From: Aphrocallistes beatrix | Lineage: Eukaryota > Porifera > Hexactinellida > Sceptrulophora > Aphrocallistidae | Assembly: GCA_963281255.1 (NCBI GenBank) | Contig: OY725491.1 | Span: forward strand, 4,142,857 to 4,206,856 | DNA length: 64,000 nt | Direction of reading: 5' to 3' | In this document: positions 22,758-33,755 of the stretch, one piece after another | Layout of the letters: the number at the start of each line of letters is the position of its first letter | Position numbering within the stretch: position 1 is the first letter of the stretch | The notes under the pieces: model-generated | Told to the model about the DNA's origin: nothing | Seen by the model: only the letters and a program-made list of their open reading frames with translations | The model's database searches: none | Made by a program: the position numbers and the translations under genes

Positions 22758-23318
22758 AAGTTAGAGCTAAAGTCTACGACTTTTAGTTTCCAAGTTAGGA
22801 TTTTCGAAAAATGTTAAGTCATCATATTACAAAAATCTAAAACTTACATTCCATAGGATGTAGTGCAATTATTAACAATGAATCATATATGTACCCTCAT
22901 GAAAAGTATATTAGGAAGTGAGAACTAAGAATTTGGGCTTATATTTACAGAGATAGAGAGATCTCTCTTTTTGGACCCTAAATGGGTTTTTTTGACCGAA
23001 TCAGGGCGGTCCAAGGCCAGAACTTTCAAAATAATTATCAAAAGTTTTACAATTTTTCTGTACATATTATTAACGAGAATTGTATTCATTATTTAGCGTA
23101 ATAGCCACATTAAATATGTATCCAATTTAATTATTAGATTCGCCATTTTCTAATATATTCAATGTTCTCCATTGAATTTATATTACAATCTAATCAATGA
23201 TAAGTCGAGAAATATTTATTTTTTGACAAAGGAATGTTTGAGGAACCTATATATTTTCGCATATATCCTTTTATTTAAGATTATAATAGATCATATATCT
23301 TCAATAGTTTTTTAAAGA
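22758..23318 (+). mobile_element. Internal fragment of the TTAA transposon family
   Basis: Matches about 12865-13415 of copy 1 (TTAGAGCTAAAGTCTACGAC, TTTAAGATTATAATAGATCA). Both ends are truncated, and it joins the P-like pseudogene on the left to the transposase fragment on the right. Confidence 0.7.
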
Positions 23319-24406
23319 CATCAGTTACCGTGTTGACCATCGTTTTCATTGAAAAACTGACATTTGCTGAATTTTCTTTAAGTGCTAGTAGTGCAATTGG
23401 CAGGATCGAAAAGGGAGAATTAGATACAGGATTTTTCCAGAGAGTGTTGCTATGAATATCTGAAATCATTATCACTTTGAAACCAAACAGGAGGAAATTT
23501 TTAGTTGAGATGTCCGGATGAGAGGTTACTTGATGATATATACGATGGGATCCTGACCCATCTAGTCCGTCAGAGATACGAACTTGTAGTGGCTGTTTAG
23601 AATCATCAATCGAGATATTCGCTAAAATTCTATCTGCCGTATGAGTGAGTAATTTGCTGTAGGGTATGCCTATGCCAACTGAATAGCCTTCTCTCTCCAC
23701 AAAATGAATATCATCGACTAAACTAATTTGATTACGATGAAGAGCTACGCTATTGTAACCTGGAAGAGTAATGGATTCTGTCAATAATACACGCCTCAAA
23801 TCAAGATATTTCGACTTGCCTATTTCTAGAGAGTCCAACAAAAAAGCTGATGCGTCCAGAGACAGTTTGCAATTGAGCTTCCCGAATGTTCCTGTACTGA
23901 TGATCTCTTTCATCGCTTTAGCAGTGTAATTGTCGTGCTCTTCCAGTGAATAAAATTTTACTAGGTAGATAGCTATTGTTTTAGGAGTAGAATCCTCATG
24001 TTGATCAACAGCTTCAACGTGCGAGCTCAGCTAGTCGATTACGAATGGAACTATTCTGCAACTCACTAATGTGCCTAACATGTTTTCGACAAAAATCTTC
24101 CTTGAATTCAACTGTCGGTTGAGAAGTTTGCAATCTGTCGATGGAGAAGTCACAGTCTGAGGATTGAGGGAACTCACTATGTAATGGATTTATGGAAGGT
24201 GTGCAAAAATGCAACTGGTTCCAGCTCGTTAAGTCAGATCTTCTTACATAGACTAGTCTCTCCTTCTTCATATCGGAGAATTTCTTGCGAAAATAGTCCG
24301 ATTTAGCTTCTTCTAATCCATATTTCTGGATGAACAAGCGGGAAATATCACTAAAGGTTTTGTCAGAGTTGGAGGTGAAGAAATGATATGCTTCTTCGTT
24401 GTTCAT
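23281..24406 (-). pseudogene. DDE transposase fragment, RAG1/Transib-like core suspected
   Basis: N-terminal frame 24014-24406 (ATG at 24406, about 130 residues) and a second frame from about 24010 to 23319, separated by a one-base frameshift. The second frame has YLDLRRVLLTESITLPGY, then VRISDGLDGSGSHRIYHQ, then FLLFGFKVIMISD and NPVSNSPFSILPIALLALKE. This order resembles the RAG1 core around its first catalytic Asp (CDG...GS) and the later PNS...PL.LxLADE block; here the DG is kept but the second acid position is ALKE rather than LADE. The last ten residues are encoded by the adjoining TTAA-family fragment, so the C-terminal half with the last catalytic Glu is gone. It could instead belong to another RNase H-fold invertebrate transposase family. 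Confidence 0.6.
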
Positions 24407-24489
24407 CGTTATACTAATTTCTAATTGCTAATTAACCATAAAATAAATTTTTTAAATCTAATTTTTAATAGATTTAACGAATACAAGTC

Positions 24490-25000
24490 ATTTCGCATCT
24501 AAATTATTTCGTACTCTTTCCATTTCGTACTTAATTGCAATTTCGTACCTAACACAATTTCGTACCTAATACAATTTCGTACTCATTACAATTTCGTTCC
24601 TAACACAATTTTGTAACAATTTCGTATTTATAAAAACACAATTAAACAATTTCGTATTTATAAAAACACAATTACACAATTTCGTATTTATAAACACACA
24701 ATTTAAAACACAATTTCGTATTTCAACTTTGGCGACGCTATCAGGACAAGATATCCACGTCCCAGTTACTAAGAGCAGTTTGCCACCTGAACGGACCTAT
24801 TTCAGAATAGATAGTTTTTGTTTTAGTTTACAATGAATACTTTTTTGGACCTATTTCATATTGAATACCTTAATCTGAAAGAGTATGGGTACGAAAGAGT
24901 ATTGGGTACGAAAGTGTATTGAGTACGAAAGTGTATTGGTTACGAAGTTGTCATAATTAAGGTACGAAAGAGTGTTGGGTACGAAGTGGCCGATACCTGA
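24490..25000. repeat. Subterminal arrays of TTTCGTACC motifs in opposed orientation
   Basis: At 24505-24730 about ten copies of (A)TTTCGTAyC/TTTCGTATTTA are spaced 15-30 bp apart. At 24885-24990 six inverted copies (GGGTACGAAAGAGTATTG) follow. They lie directly upstream of the transposase start at 24406. Opposed arrays of short motifs at an element end are typical transposase-binding regions, so this may be the terminal region of that element. Confidence 0.6.
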
Positions 25001-25260
25001 TTTAACGGCGGTCAAATTGGGAAAACATTCAAATGGTTATTAGGGTAAACTCGGGTAGGGCTGGAAATCATTTATTTATTCGAAATCGACTACTCAATAA
25101 TAAAATAACAAAGTTTTAACTCGCAACAATAGGCAAAATTAGTACTGGTACTTTAAGAGATGATGAAAGAAAATTGAATTCATAAAAATTACAATGGTTT
25201 CATAACAAAATTATTTGCATCGCACTGCACATTATTATTTATTTATGTATTGCATCTTAA

Positions 25261-28200
25261 GGAAACCGCCCTCGAAAAAACATTATTTAGCTTGCAGCAT
25301 ACGATGAAAGTAGAGCTATAAGAGATGTTAAGCGTGGGCAGGTATCTCCGTCAAGAAATACTTGCAAATTCCAAACCTTTTTTGATACTCATTTCTAGTT
25401 TTTGAGATACAGTGTCTCAAAGTCTGTTTTTTTCATTTTTCGCTAGCACATCTTAATGATAGAAGTTCAACCACTCAAGGAATTGTTTAGGACATACCAA
25501 GGAATCAAATGCTTCCAAAATCGAATCATAGATAGTCTACCATATTTGCAACTTCATAGGATCAAAAGAAAGTTAAAATGACAAAAATTGTAAATTTTAT
25601 CGGTGTCCGAAAAAATAGGGCCAAAAAAGGGCGAAAATGTCTGTTTCTTTGGGAAATCAGGAATAAAATCACCAAGTTATAAGATATCGAAAATAATGTG
25701 GGACTATGTTCATCACCTAATAATATGGAACAACTCATGAAATTTTCAAACCTCTATCTCAAACCAATTTTGAGTTAAAATTCTGTAAAGACGGTCAATT
25801 TTGAAATTTTAAAGTCCCGAGATATCGATATTTTAAGTATAGATGTTAAGAAGAATGTAAAATGAGTTATAAATAATAAACAAAAGCATGCACAGACATC
25901 TATTTGCATTTATACCGATGATTTAGGTACATTCGAACGAAATATTTACAAAAAATAGCAAAAGTATCCTGAAAATCAACAAATTTCCGTGTGACCCCTA
26001 ACCCCGAATATTTTGAGATAATTGTAAATAATAATTCATATTCCTGGCGCTACGAAGTCTAATCTATCAGTTTAGATTGAATAAAGTGCTTTCAAAAAGT
26101 ATATTAGGAAGTTAGAGCGAAAGTCTACGACTTTTAGTTTCGAAGTTAGGATTTTCAAAAAATGCTACGTCATCAAATGACAAAAATCTAAAACTTACAT
26201 TCCATATGATGTAGTGCAATTATTATCAATGAATCATATATGTACCCTCATAAAAAGTATATTAGGAAGTGAGAACTAATAATTTGGGCTTATATTTACA
26301 GAGATAGAGAGATATCTCCCCTTGGACCCTAAATGGGGGTTTTTGACCGAATCTGAGAGGTTCAAGGCCAGAACTTTCAAAATAATTATCAAAAGTACTC
26401 CAAATCTTTCTGTACACATTATTAACGACAATTGTATTCATTATTTAGCATAATAGCCACATTTGGATACATATTTAATGATTAGATTCGCCATTTCTGT
26501 TATCGGTTACATTAATGAAATCAGAACTTTAGCAGAAATATTGTTTCGTGATAAATATAATTTACTTCGTATTAAGTCAACTAATCCTGAATGTAAGCTC
26601 AATTTGAATACACAAAGTTCACATTGCTAAAGATTATTATACTTAAATAATCAATTCTAGTCCATGTCGTTAAAAGTTATTTTATGATCCAATTGATTGA
26701 TCCTAGCATATAACACACTTTAATTGTTGTTAACAATCAAATTATAGACTCAAAATAGCAGTATTCAATCATTTATATGAAATAGAATTGTGTGAATGGC
26801 ATTATAAAAGGCTGATAATTGATTGGTTCTCACATAACCAATGAATTTCAATCACAAATAGTCCTTTTGATTGTATGCATAAGTCACTACTATTTTATTC
26901 CAATGTACTTGCATTATAAAATAATCGAATTTGATTGGTCAGCACATTTTGTCAACTATCTCGGCGAGGTGTGAACATTTCGCTTAGATCTTCGAACTTA
27001 ATCCTAGATTCATCATTTGACACCTACATGCCAATTTTCGTATCTCTACGACTTGGCAATTCTTCAATCAATTCGGACAAACAAACAAATCCTATCCATA
27101 GCCTACTCTAATAATGCCTCACAGTAGACTGAAAATCTTGGACTAGGGATGAAGTAGTAGCCGAATGGATTAATACACGATTAGCCTAAAATCGTTAACC
27201 ATGTAGAATAGGCATTAAGAATGTATTACCAGCATATATAAACATATTATCAAAGTATATATATCCAAAATTTCGATTAGTCATCATATCATTGCTCAAC
27301 AGGTCATTCTAAGGACAATTTTAGCGATTTTCTAAGCTGTTTTAACCCTATTTCTAAATGGTATTCAGATGTGATTTTTGTGTAGAACCAAGATTAGTAC
27401 AAGGTGATTTGAAAAATTTAGAAATTTTCAATGGAATGTTGATACATTCCTGCGTTGCTATGGTAAAGCATTTTGGTTAGTTTGGGCCATTTCATGCAAA
27501 CTGTAATGATTAGAGCTTCAAATTTGATTGTGTTTGATAGGCAATGGACTACTTCCTATTAGGTGATAATACAACTTGAACTTCTAAATTCAACGAGTTT
27601 TGAGTTATGGGTTGATTTTAAGAATGTGACCAAAACACTAAATTGTCGCATAACTCTGTAGTCTGTGAATTTAGAAGTTAAATTTGTATTATTACATAAT
27701 AGAAGTAGGCAATTGCCAATCAAATACGATCAAATTTGAAGACCTAGTTCTTACAGTTTGCAGGATATGGCTCAAACTGATCAAAATGCTTTACCATAGC
27801 AACATAGGAATGTAACAGCATTCCATTGAAAAATTCTAAATTTTTCAAATCAACTCGCACTAATCTTAGTTCTACACAAAAACTCTACCTTAATAACATT
27901 TAGAAGTAGGCTTAAAACAGCTGAGAAAATTGCCAAAATCCTCCATAAAATGACCTGTTGCGCAATGATATGATGACAAATCGAAATTTTGACAACGGAT
28001 ATATGTACTTTGATGCCATGTTTATATATGCTGGTAATACATTCTTAATGTCTATCCTACATGATTAACGATTTTAGGCTAATCGTGTATTAATCCATTC
28101 GGCTATTACCGCATCCTTGGTTATTCTATTGTGAGGCATTATTAGAGTAGGCTATGTCCTATCGTTTTAATATATAAGATATAATATAGATTATATATCT

Positions 28201-28743
28201 TCAAAAGTTTTTAAGATATGACATTGGCATCTTTCGGGACCATAGAAAGATATTATGCCCGAATTTTACCTACATATAATAAGCGATATTTCAAGAATAA
28301 ATGGTCGGATCCGAACAAATTTTTTTTCCGAAACGATCAGAATTTTATTTCTGATCCAGTGATCGCTAAATATCTGATATCATACTGGCCATCTCCCGAG
28401 CATTATATAGATGAACTCCCTTATAGAGCTATTTTGTTTGGTTTTTATTTGGTCATTCTTCTAAATCTTTGTGTTATATAATCTCCTTAGGTGCCAAAAC
28501 AATGTTAAGGTCCATATCATTAAAATTATCAAATAAGTTAAAAACTAATTGGTAAATGCGTCAAAAACCAATTTTTCAATTTTTAGTACCGCTAAACTTT
28601 ACGGAGTTAACTCATAAATATCAAAATAAATACCGGCCAACTAGTACTATCAGATGATAGATCGCTCAGTAATACAATGAGATTAGCAATAAAAAATTTT
28701 GCCGTTTTTTTACGCCAGGCAAGGTTTTTCGAGGGTGGTATCC
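25261..28743 (+). mobile_element. TTAA-flanked transposon, copy 3, with nested insertions
   Basis: TTAA at 25257-25260 and 28744-28747, with ends GGAAACCGCCC and GGGTGGTATCC. The interior parallels copy 1 up to about 26496 and again from about 28180. Between them are about 600 bp of unassigned AT-rich DNA (26497-27089) and a 1.06-kb palindrome with its duplication (27097-28156). Copy 3 is more diverged than copies 1 and 2 are from each other. Confidence 0.75.
27097..28156. mobile_element. 1.06-kb foldback palindrome, copy 2
   Basis: Flanked by the 7-bp duplication TCCTATC (27090-27096 and 28157-28163). Ends CATAGCCTACTC and GAGTAGGCTATG. The arms meet near 27625 around a conserved loop AATGTGACCAAAACACT. 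The arms match each other well but differ clearly from copy 1. Confidence 0.9.
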
Positions 28744-28747
28744 TTAA

Positions 28748-29035
28748 ATAGAGCTCAAAATAGTACATAATTGATAGCCATAATCATGCCTTGACTCAAT
28801 TTTCGTTGAATAAGAATTTAAATTCCAAACTCAGCTTTTGAACACTAAGAATTTCTAATTTTATCTATTGCGGTTACTTGACTTCGTAATGCCAAAATTA
28901 AAGAATAAGACTGTCCAAAGCAAATAGTTTTGATGAATTTCTAGGTTCTCATATTATTAAAATATAGTAAACAGCTTTTTAGACAAATTGAAGAGTATGA
29001 AATTTAATGCTAATGCAACCCATCGTGCCATTGTG
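28748..29035. other. No gene seen
   Basis: AT-rich spacer between the end of copy 3 and a detached second copy of its right end. Confidence 0.3.
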
Positions 29036-29145
29036 AAATACCGTCCAACTAGTACTATCAGATTGTAGACCGCTCAGTAATACATTGAAATTGACAATAA
29101 ATATTTTTTTTTTACGCCAGGCAAAGTTTTTCGAGGGCGGTATCC
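29036..29145 (+). mobile_element. Detached right end of the TTAA transposon
   Basis: About 110 bp that nearly repeat 28628-28743 (ACCGTCCAACTAGTACTATC to GGGCGGTATCC), followed by TTAA (29146-29149). The left part of this copy is missing. Confidence 0.75.
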
Positions 29146-29149
29146 TTAA

Positions 29150-29897
29150 GACATGCCTGCCTTGAGCTGCCTCAAATAACTAATCATCTAACTTCAATTG
29201 TGGTTATTCTTCTTGACGTCTTTTTTGCAGACCTTTTTTGCAGATCCTTTAGAACACCATTTTGGACTTTATCGTGTGATGTCAGGGCTAATTACCATAT
29301 TTCTTATCTACAAATATGAGAAAGTGAACGTCGTCTGAAAGTTTCTAGCATCCTAAAACTATCTTCCTGCCAATCTGATGCTAGTAATTATTCTGTGCAG
29401 GAATTTATTGCATATACATACATTGATCAAATTATCCTAATAGATTCTAAGGTTAATTCCTTTATTAAGTTATTAAAAAGGAAAATTCACATATAATATC
29501 TCAAAACTACATTGGGTAAAGTGTATATATACAACCTACAATATTGCATATTAATTCATTCATATGTGGCACATAAACATCTTGCAATCGTTCTTATTAT
29601 TCCGTTAATATACTGAATATAAACACATATTCAGTATGCAATAGTGCCCATGAATCTGTTACTATTCTGAAAATTAACACCTTAGAGAATAGTGCATATA
29701 AATTAATCACTATACAGCATAATTACGACCTGTAGTCTTGCAAATTAATTGATCACTATAATGCATATTAATAGCATACAATAATATCTATGATCGACCC
29801 TAATTCTTTTTCAGATGATTATTTCCCATTTTAAAAATAATCGTTAAGTAATGCTGTTATTTTATCAAATTGCTTGTAATTACTTGAATACAACATT
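29150..29897. other. No gene; loose ATGCATATTAATT-type repeats
   Basis: Between about 29540 and 29790, scattered words such as TTGCATATTAATTCA and CACTATAATGCATATTAA resemble the unit of the tandem repeat at 32918-33245. No coding signal. Confidence 0.35.
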
Positions 29898-30244
29898 TCA
29901 AGTTTTTTCTCCTGAAATTTTCTCAGACGGTGTATAGTATTGGCTATCCGATACTTGTTTTTTCTTGGATGGAAAATTCAGTGGTGTGTAGAACACGTCA
30001 TAAATTATTTCTGGCAGTAAAATATCATCACAAGAAGGAAAATTTGTAGATAATTTGTTAAGTATTATTTCTGGAATTGATAGATCAGGCGAATAAATTT
30101 GGGAGATTACAAATCTGCAATAAGCTTTTCTTCTGCTTTCGCTTGTGACTCCTCTACCTTGCACTCTAATATCATTAGAGTTTTCTTGGTTTCCTTGATT
30201 AATTGATCTCCTTTGACCGTTGTAGCCGAAATAAAATTTCGGCT
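29898..30244 (-). CDS. Unrecognised open frame, about 115 codons
   Basis: The minus-strand frame is open from the end of a hairpin (30244) to a stop at 29898. The most plausible in-frame initiation is not an ATG, so this may be a fragment. The start is basic and Gln/Asn-rich (YNGQRRSINQGNQENSND), followed by a mixed segment (IPEIILNKLSTNFPSC) and a Lys/Ser-rich end. It does not match a family I know. It could be a retroelement gag-like remnant or an exon. Confidence 0.25.
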
Positions 30245-30262
30245 ACAACGATCAAAGGAGAT
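30206..30262. repeat. Short hairpin, 27-bp arms, 3-base loop
   Basis: The arm ATCTCCTTTGACCGTTGTAG continues to CCGAAAT, then AAA, then the inverse, with a single mismatch. It lies at the 5' end of the frame at 29898-30244. Confidence 0.92.
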
Positions 30263-30904
30263 AAAAACCCCCCAAATATTCTAGTAATATGTTTGCTGCA
30301 TCTAAATATATCGATACAAATCGTAAAATGAGGTCTATTATTGTCTAGAGTTTGTCGAATTTGCGAATCTACTTGAACATTAGTTTTTTAATGATACGCA
30401 TCGTCAGATTCCACACGGCGTTAAAGTCATTTTAAAAACTCTATAACTTTGTTTAATTTAAGGTAACAGAACCCAAAAGAATCAAATTCTTAATCCAACC
30501 ATTGAATACTGCTTATGGATAGTACTCGTTAGTTACGAATTAATGCATAATATGAGTTTCGAATTAGGAATAAATATGAAGTTATAGTCACTCAAAGTCT
30601 GAATCCTATACAAGATCTGTGTTTGGGTTGTCAGTCAAACTAACTATTGTCATTTTAAATGAAATTGGAAATTATTTCGTAATACTTTGATTAATTAGTG
30701 AAGTATTTAAAAGAGGAAAACAACCTTACACTTTTAAGAATGTGTTTCCTACATAGAGTGTCATTTAGCTTGAATTAGCAGCAGACGTAGCATCTCTCAT
30801 CAAGATCTGATCTATCCATTGCAATACATCACTAACATTGCATATTAATTAACCCTCTATAGTGTTACATCCCGGATTGATGCAAATTATTTCATTTTAA
30901 CTCT

Positions 30905-31290
30905 CTATTCGCTTGCTTGCACTGCGCGGCCGGCGAACACTTCGTGAATGCATGAGACGGCCTTTGGGTACATAAGCTCACAGTAATTAATTATATAGTA
31001 GAAGCGCGCTCAGCTTGCACTGCGTGGATGGCGGACACTTTGTGTCCGCCAGAGGCGCCCAGTTTCACATTGATTAATTATAAGGTAGATTACATCTCTA
31101 AATACGTCCTTCTTACTGTTGATTGATATCACTCGGAAAAACACAAAATTTGTCAATTTTCAATTTTTGATGCGTAATGACGGCGTCATAACGGAGTGAT
31201 GAGACATCATTTTTTGTAACGAATTGATTGAAGAAACTGCCATGTGCAGAAAGCTGATTTTTGGCATGTGGGAGTCTTTTGCACCATCTT
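30905..31290 (+). repeat. CRE-type interspersed repeat, rearranged (two heads, inverted tail)
   Basis: A short head at 30908 and a second head at about 31003 (GCGGACACTTTGTGTCCGCC), then the body to about 31216. From 31217 the sequence switches to the tail in the opposite orientation (TGTAACGAATTGATTGAAGA). The CRE is mutated here (TGACGGCGTCA). Confidence 0.75.
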
Positions 31291-31760
31291 GCATTAATTA
31301 CGGTGTGCCGTCTAACATGAATATTGCTTTCGACATGATTCTCAACATCTGAACCTTCAGAACAGACCCTGTCTTTTGTCTACGATTGATTGCAGCCATA
31401 CATGTCTTTTCTAATATATGCCAATATAGTAAGAAGAATTGACGGTGTGTTTTGGTTCAACAAAGTGTTGTGATAGGGCCTGATGACTCATCAACCCCCA
31501 GACCATCAATTTAGGTGGAAACTAGATCGTTTCTAGAGGTTGAATATTCGTGTTGCCTTTTGCCCATATTCGGTAGTTGTGACGATTAGAGGTTTGATTA
31601 ATCCCGAATGGACATTCGGAAATAAATTGTGGCTAGAGGCAAATGCGAACACAATAAATGAATAATGCAAAATTGCTGAAATATTTGCAGACTCTCGACT
31701 AGTCGAAGAGAATGAAGATTGCCAGAATATGGATAGCGAAAGTCCAATTGATTTTGGAAC

Positions 31761-32033
31761 ATGTTCCGAGGAGCAGAGTCAGGGAGAAGAGTTAAATTTA
31801 GTGTTGAAGAAATAATTCCCACAGCTGAAAAGTTGGAAGAATTAAAAAAATGGTTAAAATTAGAAAAGAGAATTAAAGCATCAAACCACGTGTCGTACGT
31901 GACAAATCTCTTGTAGGTACTAAAACATTTGGATGAAAACGAACACATAGGAGAAATCTTACTGAGAATCAAAGATGAACAAAATCAAATTACATACGAA
32001 AGGAAAAAGAAGGCATCGGAATATGACAATTAA
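31761..32033 (+). pseudogene. Unrecognised short ORF with one in-frame TAG
   Basis: The ATG-led frame runs 51 codons, then TAG at 31914-31916, then 38 more codons to TAA, with no frameshift. Composition is Lys/Glu-rich and helical on both sides of the stop (EIIPTAEKLEELKKWLKLEK before, ENEHIGEILLRIKDEQNQ after), so the two halves look like one protein. Family unknown. It may be a pseudogene with a single nonsense change. Confidence 0.35.
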
Positions 32034-32300
32034 TTTTTGAAAATAACTAGAGGTCTATTACTGTGGGAGGATGTGTTGCACAGGAACCTCAATGGAATGA
32101 CAGAATCTAAGTACATCAATTATAGATAATAGGAAAAGATAATGGATTTAATAATATTACGTCTAGATACAATCTATAAAGAAACACTCCACATTAATAC
32201 ATTGAACAGGTTACTAAGTATAAAATGCATTAGCACAATATACTAGTACAATTGATGAGAAGCACATTATAATTAATAAATTAAATTTTTTTAGATTACA

Positions 32301-32755
32301 ATCCCGCTAGTCTTGTAATCCACCAGGTCCCGACAATCCCGCTTGGTCCTAGAATCCCGCTAGGTTTTACAATCCCATTAGGTCCTACAATACCACTAAG
32401 TCCTACTATCCCGCTAGGTACTACAATCCCGCAAAGTCTTAAATTCCATGTAGGTCTGACAATCCTGCAATCCGAGTATTTTTCACAAACCCGTTAAGTC
32501 CTGCATTTTCGATAAGTCCTACAATCCCGCTAAGTCCTACAATCCCGCTAAGTCCAACAATTCCGCTAAGTCCTATATTCCGTGAAATCCTACAATCACG
32601 ATAAGTTCTACAATTGCGCTAAGTCCAATATCCCGTTAAATCTTACAATCTCGCTAAGTTCTACAATCCATCTAAGTCTACAGTTCTGTTAAGTCCTACA
32701 GTCCCGCTACGTCATACAATTCCGCTAGGTTTGAGAATCCCGCTCTTTTGTTTTC
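32301..32755. repeat. Tandem repeat, about 19-bp unit (CCTACAATCCCGCTAAGT)
   Basis: Around two dozen degenerate copies of TCCTACAATCCCGCTAAG with drifting bases (CTAGG, TTAAG, TTCCG). It begins after AT-rich sequence and ends in GAGAATCCCGCTCTTTT. No coding role is evident. Confidence 0.9.
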
Positions 32756-32917
32756 ATTTTGTACCTTCATTCTTTCTTTTCTTAAATTTTTCATATTTGT
32801 TTTATTTTTGCACGTTCATTGTCAGCAGTTTTCAGTTTTAATTAATTTTCTGTTATAAAAACATCTATTATTGAATCAAGACTACTAATCCCGTTTCATG
32901 GTGGTTTCTGCTAGTAG

Positions 32918-33245
32918 TCTATATCAATTCGTTGCGTTATACTACATGTCAACCCTCTATAGTGGTTCATACCAATTCGTTGGTATACTGCATGTTAACC
33001 GTCAATATTGCTGCATCTTGATCATTTGCCACATATTGCATGTTAACTCATTAAAGTGTTGCATCTCAATTCGTTGTTATATATTGCATGTTAACCCTCC
33101 ATAGTGGCCCATATCAATTTGTTGGTATACTGCATTTAAACACTCTATAGTGTTGCATCCCAATTCGATGCTTGATACTACATGTTAACCTCCTATAGTG
33201 GTCCATATCAATATGTTAGTATACTACATGTAACTCTCTATAGTG
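32918..33245. repeat. Tandem repeat, about 55-60 bp unit
   Basis: Six or so copies of a unit built on CATGTTAACCCTCTATAGTG and ATATCAATTCGTTGGTATACTG. A short plus-strand frame across it (repeating ILHVN) is repeat-derived. Related single words occur near 29540-29790 and 30838-30880. Confidence 0.85.
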
Positions 33246-33755
33246 GTTTATTTGGGTCATTCATAGGGAGTTGGTATTTCCTGAGCAGATAGAGCTATAA
33301 AATGTATTATTAATTATGGGTTTTCCATATCTAGTAATTGATTAATGAACTCAAAATACTTATCTGGCTTCAGAGGTTTGAGTTATGATGTCATTTTATT
33401 TTTTACACACCCATTATTTAATTTTCTTTTCTGTTAAATATTTTATTATTTTACAAACACATGTATATATGATCAAAGCCAGCTTCTATTAGCATATATA
33501 CAACCTAAATAACTCAGTTACGACCCATTAGTGCCATACTAACGCTTTATACTAAGTTAAAAGCAAGATTTTAGGTCAACGAATTTTTCTGGTTATAAAG
33601 GTGATATTTGGTCACCTTTACATTACATATTCCTAATATGCCCTATTTGATCACAATGGCTTGCATATTAAAGTTCTTCGGTAGCTTGAGAAGAGTGGGT
33701 CGCTCTGGCTAAGAAGATTGAAACAATTGTAGATGCATGGAATTAAAAATATTGT
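33246..33755. other. No gene seen
   Basis: AT-rich. A short run GGTGATATTTGGTCACCTTTAC (33600-33621) contains a small palindrome. Nothing coding. Confidence 0.3.

Noticed and set aside
24505-24730. Simple satellite
   Set aside because: The motif spacing is irregular, and inverted copies follow at 24885-24990, so a subterminal transposon region is the better reading.
31598-31972. 124-residue minus-strand ORF
   Set aside because: It is the antisense shadow of the Lys/Glu-rich plus-strand frame at 31761-32033, and its Phe/Ser/Leu-rich composition is typical of such shadows.
32301-32755. CRISPR-like array of short repeats
   Set aside because: Units are contiguous, degenerate and without unique spacers, and the context is a eukaryotic genome. 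It is a minisatellite.
32898-33104. Small repetitive protein on the plus strand
   Set aside because: The frame is generated by the 55-60 bp tandem repeat and has no independent coding signal.
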